Positions 22,438 to 31,400 of a stretch of DNA of 64,000 bases are shown here, piece after piece. The position numbers were made by a program, and so were the translations under genes. This DNA comes from Choristoneura fumiferana. Its lineage: Eukaryota; Arthropoda; Insecta; Lepidoptera; Tortricidae. The stretch's first letter is position 1. Every line of letters begins with the position of its first letter. The notes beneath the pieces are model-generated. The model saw nothing but the letters and a program-made list of their open reading frames with translations. It was not told the origin of the DNA and did not search any database. Location of the stretch: positions 17,198,180-17,262,179 of the forward strand of contig NC_133476.1 of the NCBI RefSeq assembly GCF_025370935.1. The letters run 5' to 3'.

Positions 22438-25400
22438 CTTGCGTGGAGGAAGACTGCATAGATTGGGAGGGCAAGTCTATCCCGCACGGGCTACTCTACG
22501 TGCCGGGGCCAGGGGTTTGCTCGCTCTGCGTGTGCTACCACTCGGAACCGATGTGGTGTAAGGCAATCTACTGCGATCCACCTTATGTAAGTACAACTCA
22601 TAAACCTATTATAATAAACGGTCCAACTCACGAATATAAGCCAGGAAAGGTCCGACTAGTTTCGATCGATTCGCAAGATCGTTTTCATAGATTTTTTCTG
22701 CGCGAGTGCATGAGCAACGCGCCGCGCGTCAGTGCGGCCGGCGCGACCGTGGTAAACGCACTCACCTGTGAAAAAGATCTGTCGAAAAAATCTAAATTTT
22801 AGTAATTTTATATATTAATATGTCTCACAGAGTTAAGGGTCCGGCTACACCCTCAATCATACTTGTACAAATTCCAATTTGCAGAAGCTAGCATGTGCGT
22901 TAAGACGGCAAAACGGTATATGAGTACCGCACAAATGGCTTTTGGACGCCTTACTGTTTTTACGCAAATTTTTGCACAAGCATAGCGTAGCACAAGTGTA
23001 GCCGGGCCTCTATGTAAACCAAAAATATATATTATGAATCAAAAACAAGGCAGGTTAGGTAGGCAAACGAAAAAGAATGAAACAAGTCTTGTGGTTTCTA
23101 TGTGGAACTCTGTTAGTTAAGTTCAACAGGCAAAACCCATTCAAAATCTTGACCAGCTCTAAAATACTCAGTAATAGGTCTCGACTGTCAGGCGCGGATC
23201 CAGCCCTCAAAAAAGGTTGTGGTCACAGCCACCCGAAGATCGGTCAAGTGCGAGTCGGAGCATGAACTCGTCCATGACATGACTCATGCATTAACGACTT
23301 TTCAATTTGATCATTTCCCTTTTCCGCGCATCAAGACATTGATCATCCAAGCATCTCGATTGACTGTGAAAATGCCCTTATCGAAAATGCCCTTATCGAC
23401 TGTTAATCTTTCAGATACCTAACAGAATTCAGAATTTAAAAAATGTTGTGGTATAGACCCTAAGATTTTTCTTTTTAGTTTTTTAAGACAGTTGTGTTTA
23501 TTTATTTATTTATGGTTTTATTTTGTACTTCTTGATATTTCTAAACTAAAACTACACCAAAGAAATAGACATAATCAATTGGAACTGCAGTATTAGAGTA
23601 GAAATGTTCGCAGAGCACCGATGCATTAAAGTGCAGTCGACTGAACTTCGTCATTGTGTTTACTTCAATGAACTTTCTCGTTTCGACGCACAACTTACGG
23701 CCTTTCCGATATTACTATAAAAAAAACCTCGGTATTAATTCAACAACTAGAAATGTTAATCATTCCTGTTATCCTGCTTACTGCAAATTGTATAAATGTG
23801 AACAATTATTTGTACCATCAGCCAAATAAGTGGTCTATGAATTTTTAAACAAGTTTCTATCAAATGAATATGTCGCTTAAGTCGAACTTTCAAGTTGACA
23901 GACACGTCTATTGGCGTTATTGTTTTATGACGTGCAAACGATTATTAACTTTAGGGTGGTAGACCACATGTTTGGCTGATGGTACCTATGGTCTGTCCCA
24001 GAATTCGAGATACTAAAATGACAGTCTGAAATGTCAAACGTAAAAATAATGTGGCCAGCATAAAAGGAACAGTGCTGCTCCGTGATTCCGGTTTCGTAAA
24101 TAACCGATAAAATGTTTATTTTACGATAACAAAAATAACATTAATGCATTCAATATTCTACTTTCCATTTTACTTTATCATACGATAAAGTGATGAAATC
24201 TAAGCACAGGTAAAAATACAGTGTTCATCACTTAGTGCCAACGTAAAAATAATACAGAGGGGCTACTTACTACAAAACTAGAAAAACGAAGTTCGTATGG
24301 CACCGTCCCTTTCACTCGCGTATTGAATGAGATAAGCGTCAGCGGGACGGCAACATACGAAGTTCGAGTTTTGCATTTCGTAGTCAGGGCCAGCACCAGC
24401 AGGGCTACTACGAAATTCGAAAATCGAAGTTCGTGTCGTTCCGTCCTTCTGACACTACTATTTAATTTAATACGTAAGTGAGAGGGACGTTACGGTACGA
24501 ACTTTGATTTTCGAATTCCGGAGTAGGCCCTCAGATATCACACAACGTCATTGTTCATGTTTTTCGTATTCAAGTGGTATTCAACCGATTTTCGTTACTT
24601 TACTCGTATTGTCATCGGATGTGATCAGTGCGTTTTCTCGTGTTTTTATTTAGATATTCATATCATAGAATAATAAATCACATATTCATTATTCTCATAT
24701 TATTTAGTTAATGTAAAACTTACTTAGAATGAAATTGAAACTTAAACATCAACATCTATAAAAAGTCGAAATATCTCGAAAACGGTCGCATTTTTATTAG
24801 ACCTATTTTACCTTTTCTAGAATGTCCTAAGTGCCCTACATTTTAGTACATCACGGATCCGTTCATATCTTAATATTTTACGACATACATACATAGGTAC
24901 CTACAAAATCTTTCGGTATAACCGGTTGCGGCACATCACTATTTATGAGACGCAAAAAACAGGTAACACATGAAACGTCATTTTAGTATCTCGAATTCTG
25001 GGACAGACCATAGGTATATGTGTGTCATCAGGTGTACCTACTGCGGTTTCGGCAAAATATTTTTCGCCAAATTTCACTTCCCTAAAAACTTATCCCAGTA
25101 GTTTCTTTTCCCAAACTAATCTTTAGCATATTTAAATTTCGCATTATATTCATTTGGTCAAATTAACATTTAATCGCTACCCCGAACGAATAAAGCGGTA
25201 ATATGAAAAAGCTAAGTTTCCAGAAAAAAATAAAAACTAAAAAATAGGCTTTGTGGCTAAGTTACTCAGTCGATAATTAAAATATTGGTATCAAAACATG
25301 CCCATAAAAATAACTCATATTTCAGTGCATTCTGTGTAATAATAATTTACCCGTGTAAATAAATAAAATTAAAAAACTAGTTATTTTTATATTCGTTTAT

Positions 25401-28400
25401 AACTTATTAACTCTTTAAGTTGTAAGAATTGTTTACGTCTTTATTCTCCGGAAAACAAAAATCATTCTGCGACGTAAATGCACAGTATGTAGTTTCACCC
25501 CGCATTTTTGACAGTGTGTATCTTTACGCAGTCTGTTAATACCGCTTTATTCGCCGAACTTGGAAGTTTTACTTTAACTTAATAGATTAAGGCGTATTTT
25601 TTGGACTTGAGATGTTTATGTAACTTAACTATACGTTTTGAAATTGTACACTGAATAATACTTCGTAAATATATAAATCAGCCTTTATTTATACTAAATA
25701 ATCAACATGAGACCAACAAAAATAATAGAAATCTTCTTTTATATTATCTTAACAATAATCAAATAAAAAAAAATGCCCTTGCAATGCCACTTTCCTACGA
25801 AAAAATATAATAATAATCAGTTAATTCCCTTGAATCTGTATCATCCTTATACGGAAATTAATACATATAGTTAACATTACCTAATGACAATAATGACATT
25901 AAAAAAGCCGTGGTGGCCTAGTGGTTTGACCTATCGCCTCTCAAGCAGAGGGTCGTGGGTTCAAACCGCGGTTTGCACCTCTGAGTTTTTCGAAATTCAT
26001 GTGCGTAATTACATTTGAAATTTACCACGAGCTTTGCGTTGAAGGAAAACATCGTGAGGAAACCTGCACGAACCTGCGAAGCGATTCAATGGTGCGTGCG
26101 AAGTTCCCAATCCGCACTGGGCCCTGGAATATTATTGGTAGCAATACTTTTGAGGTTCACTCAACCAGTATTTGAAATAAATGTTATCGTCATCGCCAGC
26201 TTTTACTGTTACTTCTCTTAGTTTGGACCAGTATGCTTTTTCATTGTCATTGTCTTGATCCCAATTTTTTCTGTTATTTACTAACTTCGTAATATCAAAA
26301 AAGTTTTGCTGTGTCATATCATTGATTTTAAACTTTTATCCTTCTAATTTTAAATTTTCAATTACAAAACGCATTTGACCACGCATTTGTGTATATAGTT
26401 GTGTTTTTTGCTCGTTCGATGCAAGAGTGCATAGCACCCCCTTCTGACTGGCTGTGCCCACTTACGAAAAACCGATGAGTAATGCTAACGTTTAATTTTT
26501 TGCTTGCATACTGATATAATGCGAAAATAAATTTATTTCTGTTTTGACCCTTACATGCGTCTGAATACAAAGATATTTAAGAATTAAATGAGCTTAAGTA
26601 TCTGTAAGCGAAGTCTGATTCTAATTTTTTGAATGGTAATCTGAAATATAATTGAATTAAACAGTATAGAACCATTTCCCTAACTCGTTGGCATCGCGGA
26701 AGTTTAGAAAAGAAAAACCGGCCAAGAGCGTGTCAGACACGCCCTAAATAGGGTTCCGAGCCATTACGAAAAAATTAAGTAATATTTTTCTAAGGATTTC
26801 GTATTTTGGGGCGCTCGATTATAATGAACGATTCAATGAAGATTTGCACTTTAAAGTTGAATATTTTTCAAACAATTCACTGAATCGAAAAATCGTTTTA
26901 ACAACCCCTAATGATTTTAAAAGACCTATCCAACGATACCCCGCCCGACAAGGTTGGGTGAGAAAAAAAATTTTGGTTACGAAACCCCTACGAAACTCTT
27001 CATGTGACACCTCTAGACACGTCACTAATTTTAGAAAGATGATGCCAAAATATAATTTACTCTATCAGTAAAGCACATTATGACTTCCGGAAGATTCACA
27101 AGCCATTGTTCTATCTAAATAGTTGATGTCTTGTGAATGTACCTCATCATTCCTTGATGGGTTTAGTCTAGGGCTGGGTGGGTAATTATATTTCAGATTA
27201 CCATTCAAAAAATTAGAATCAGACTTCGCTTACAGGTAAGCTCGTTTAATTCTCAATTTTATTTCATGGTAATCTGAAATATAGGTAATTGGCATTGTTC
27301 ATATTTTACCAATGTACCCTGATTCAAAAAACATTTCGAGGGATAGGGGTTTTGAACAATTTTGTCCTATTCTGATTCAAAAATACTTGAGGGTTATGAA
27401 TATATCGGCAAAAATATGTTTGATCTTAGATTGACCTTCGTATTTTTTAAGGGATGAATTCATTTACCTGAAAAGTACCTGAATCCATAAGTATCTAGGT
27501 TTATCTATGGTATCTGTCACACAGGGCCTGTATTACGAAGTGCAAAATTCGAACCTCGTATCTTGCCGTCCCGCTGTCGCTTATATTATTTAATTATTTA
27601 AGTTAAGTGAGAGGGACGGAACGACACGAACTTCGATTTTCGAATTTCGTAGTACCCCCGCAGATCGCAGGCAGACATTGATATCAGTCAGTTGCAAAGT
27701 CAGTTCTCACATACATGTTTTACATTAGCCAAAGAGTTGGTACATCGTCAATCCATGCATCATGGATTAGAAACAACTTACTCTAAGCGAATATGGCTAA
27801 ATTAGTCCTGGGTAAATCATTGTTTCACCATATTTACAAGTAAAAACTTCATTTAACTTTTTTGTACGTTTATGTTACCATTCCATCTTTAATAATAATT
27901 AAAGTACCTAAACATTGCCTTACAACGCCACCAAAATATTTTAGTTGATATAGACTTAACAATAGTTTACTTTCTAAGCATTTAAATATTTCCGGCGAAA
28001 AAGGCGGTAATAATCATGTACGATCTTTAGGATTAGATCTTGATAGTGTAATATATCGATACACCTGTGTTGCGATTCATTTTGGTTCGAAAATTTGACG
28101 TAATTATTACATTTTTTTTTAATAATTTCGCAAGGATTAGTGCTACGTTTATGAAAAAAATTAGCAATGAGCAGCTGGGCACTTTGCATCTAATAATGCA
28201 ATAAAATGGTAAAAGGGATTACAGCACTTACCGCTTTATTCGTTTGGGGTATTGGCATAATTTTACATTGTCAAGTTTTATTACGACAAACGTTTACTAA
28301 GCAAACGTTTTCTTTTGGCTAATATTATTTTCCAAAAAGAAGTTTGTTCAAATTTATACTTCGCACACGAACCAACCACAAAAACCATAAAAGTAGGTTA

Positions 28401-31400
28401 TGTTAGAACTGCGTCCCCTACAGAAACGAAATGCAATCAGAAGAGTAGGTTAGGTTAGGTTAGAACTGCGTCCCCACAGAAACGAACTGCTCCTAGAAAA
28501 GTAGGTTAAGGTTGCCTGGAAGAGATCGCTCTTAAGCGATAAGGCCGCCTATTGCTCACCTTGTAATATTTTTTTCTGTGTATCTGTTTTCTGTATCGCT
28601 TACTATGTCTGGTGTACAATAAAGAGTCTTTGTATTGTATTGTATTGTTATTATGCCATGCAATATTTTGGGAAGAATACTTTATGCCAAACGATACATT
28701 TGACTAAAAATAATACTTGGTAATATGAAACATGACTAAGTAATTATTTTTGAAACAATAATTTGGCAATAAAAAATTACTAACCGTAAAATTACGATAA
28801 GTTCTTTTAGGAAATGATTTTTTGCCAAATGATAATTTGAGCAAAATACTTTGGAATGTGATACTTTGGGAAAAGTTTTTTGCCCATACATTAGTAATCC
28901 GTGTCATCATCATCGGCGCTAGTATTATTTCACGAAAAACTATTTCACGAACGACTTTATCACGAAAACTTTATCACGAAAAATCTTAATCACGAAAACT
29001 TTATCACGAATAGACTGTATCACGAAAAGACTACCACGAATAGACTTTATCACGAAAAATCTTAATCAGGAATGTGTCATTACTTTTTGGATTCAAGATA
29101 GTGGATGACATTTCAAGGCCGGGAATCGTACTGCTGAACAAAGGCCTCCCCCTTAGAACGCCACAATGAACGACAATAAAAATTACTCGCAACTCTCACG
29201 ATGTCGTCAGTCCACCTAGTGGGAGGCCTTTTCTTTAATTGTATACTGTAGTTTTTAAGTATTACATTTGTAATTATTTTATTCTGAAAAAATAACTTCC
29301 TGCCTAGTTTTTGCGGCGCATTCTTCTTGGCAGTGATGGTATTTCTAAAAGCGCTGGTAGTTTAAAAAAATGTCGTGTGAAATTGCCCATTGCGGCCTAT
29401 TTGTTTGACGACCAGATGGCCTAGTGGTTAGAGAACCTGACTACGAAGCTTGAGGTCCCGGGTTCGATTCCCGTGTCGGGGCAGATATTTGTATAAAAAA
29501 TACGAATGTTTGTTCTCGGGTCTTGGGTGTTTATATGTATTTAAGTATGTATCTATATCTATATAATTATATTTATCCGTTGCTTAGTACCCATAACACA
29601 AGCTTTGCTAAGCTTACTTTGGGATCCCGTGATATTTATTTATTTACTGAATAAATGATTTGAATAACTTTAACGTTTAAAAGAAATAAGAAAATTAAAA
29701 GAAATATTTTTTTTTAAATTCACTGAACTAATATCGTTTAGTTTGACGAATACGATCTATGTTTAAATTATTTACTTCTGTTAAAGAGCCCACCCGGTAT
29801 ACATTCAGTCGAGCTCATAAACTTGTGAGCAAAACTTTTATCAATAATATCTGAACACGACTCTATTGTTAACGGCGTAGAAGCGTGTTCACATATTTTT
29901 GATCAAATTTTTGCTCAAAAGTTCAACTCGACTGTACCTGTCAACCTACTGAAAACTCTCCCCTTAGAATAAAATTAGTTCAGTGAGAAGTTGTCCCTTT
30001 AAATTACGGCATTTGCTTTTTGAAGTCGGTTAAAAGCGTATCATATTTGATGCAAAACTATTTTCATTTTAAATATACCGCCCATATGGCGCATTTGTAT
30101 TCATAACGCATTGCCAAGCCGCGTGCCAAATAACGTTTTATATTCGCTGCCAAAATATGTACTTAGCTGAATTCGAACGGGCCTTATTTACTGGGTAGTG
30201 GGTACGCTAAAGTCAAGATTCTCTTGCTTTTAATAAGGCCAAGGAAGACGTTTGGAAGACCAGGCATTTTGGTATTAACTGTTACTATAAAAGTGTTTCC
30301 TCTTGTCATATTTACTTTTAAGTAAAAAAAAAAGTATCAGGGACATTTACCATACAATATATATATTTTATGTCATTCGTATTAGAAATGACAACAGGAT
30401 GTCATCTATTGAGCAATAGTTATGTTGAGCATTGAGACATTTACGATACAAGCCATTTTATATCAGTAGTAATAGGAGTTACAGCAGGGTGTCATCTTTT
30501 GGACATTATAATGTCGATTACTGGGACATTTACCATACAACACATTTTATATCGTTAGTAATAGGAGTTACAGCAGGGTGTCATCTTTTGGACATTATAA
30601 TGTCGAATACTGGGACATTTACCATACAACACATTTTATATCGTTAGTAATAGGAGTTACAGCAGGGTGTCATCTTTTGGACATTATAATGTCGAATACT
30701 GGGACATTTACCATACAACACATTTTGCTCGCTAATCCTGCCGTGAAGCAACAGTGCTTGCACTGTTGTGTTTCGGCGTGGAGAGTAAGACAGCCGGTGA
30801 AATTACTGGCACGTGAGGTATCCCATCTTAGGCCTCTAGGTTGGCAACGCGTCTGCAATACCCCTGGTGTTGCAGATGTTTATGGGCGGTGGTGATCTCT
30901 TACCATCAGGAGACCCATTTGCTCGTTTGCCATCAAGTCAAATAAAAAAAAAAAAAAAAATAGGAGTTACAGCAGGGTGTCATCTTTTGGACATTATAAT
31001 GTCGAGCACTGGGACATTTACCATACAACATATTTTATATCGTTAGTAATAGGAGTTACAGCAGGGTGGCATCTATTGGACATTAAAATGTCGAGCACTG
31101 GGACATTTACCAAACATTAGAATCGTGGTAGTTTGGGACGGACAAAGCCTCGTATTATGCCCATGCATTGACTAATCCACTGTCTACATTAAATGCGCCT
31201 AACTTTTAACCGCTGGTCGTGTGTTATGTGGGTTGTATGTATATTTGTATTCCCTGTGCAGTGCACAATTTGTCTTCTGCTGTCGGCGTACCTAGTGTTT
31301 AGCTTGCGAGGACGATGTATTGATTAAACACACGACTGTCACGAGCCAGTAGTTAATTAATTTACTACTGGAAAACTATTTCATTTAGTGCTCCAGCCAG

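Larger units (their letters stand above)
23983..25016. mobile_element. 1.03-kb element with perfect 40-bp TIRs
   Basis: The 40 bases from 23983 to 24022 (starting TACCTATGGTCTGTCCCAGA) are exactly inverted at 24977-25016. Perfect identity suggests recent mobility or arm correction. There is no transposase. It contains two adjacent hairpin MITEs (24258-24391, 24402-24530) and is preceded without a gap by another MITE. Confidence 0.88.

Noticed and set aside
29407..29485. tRNA gene with a perfect B box GGTTCGATTCC
   Set aside because: It is the head of a second SINE family, with body, tail and other copies in the window.
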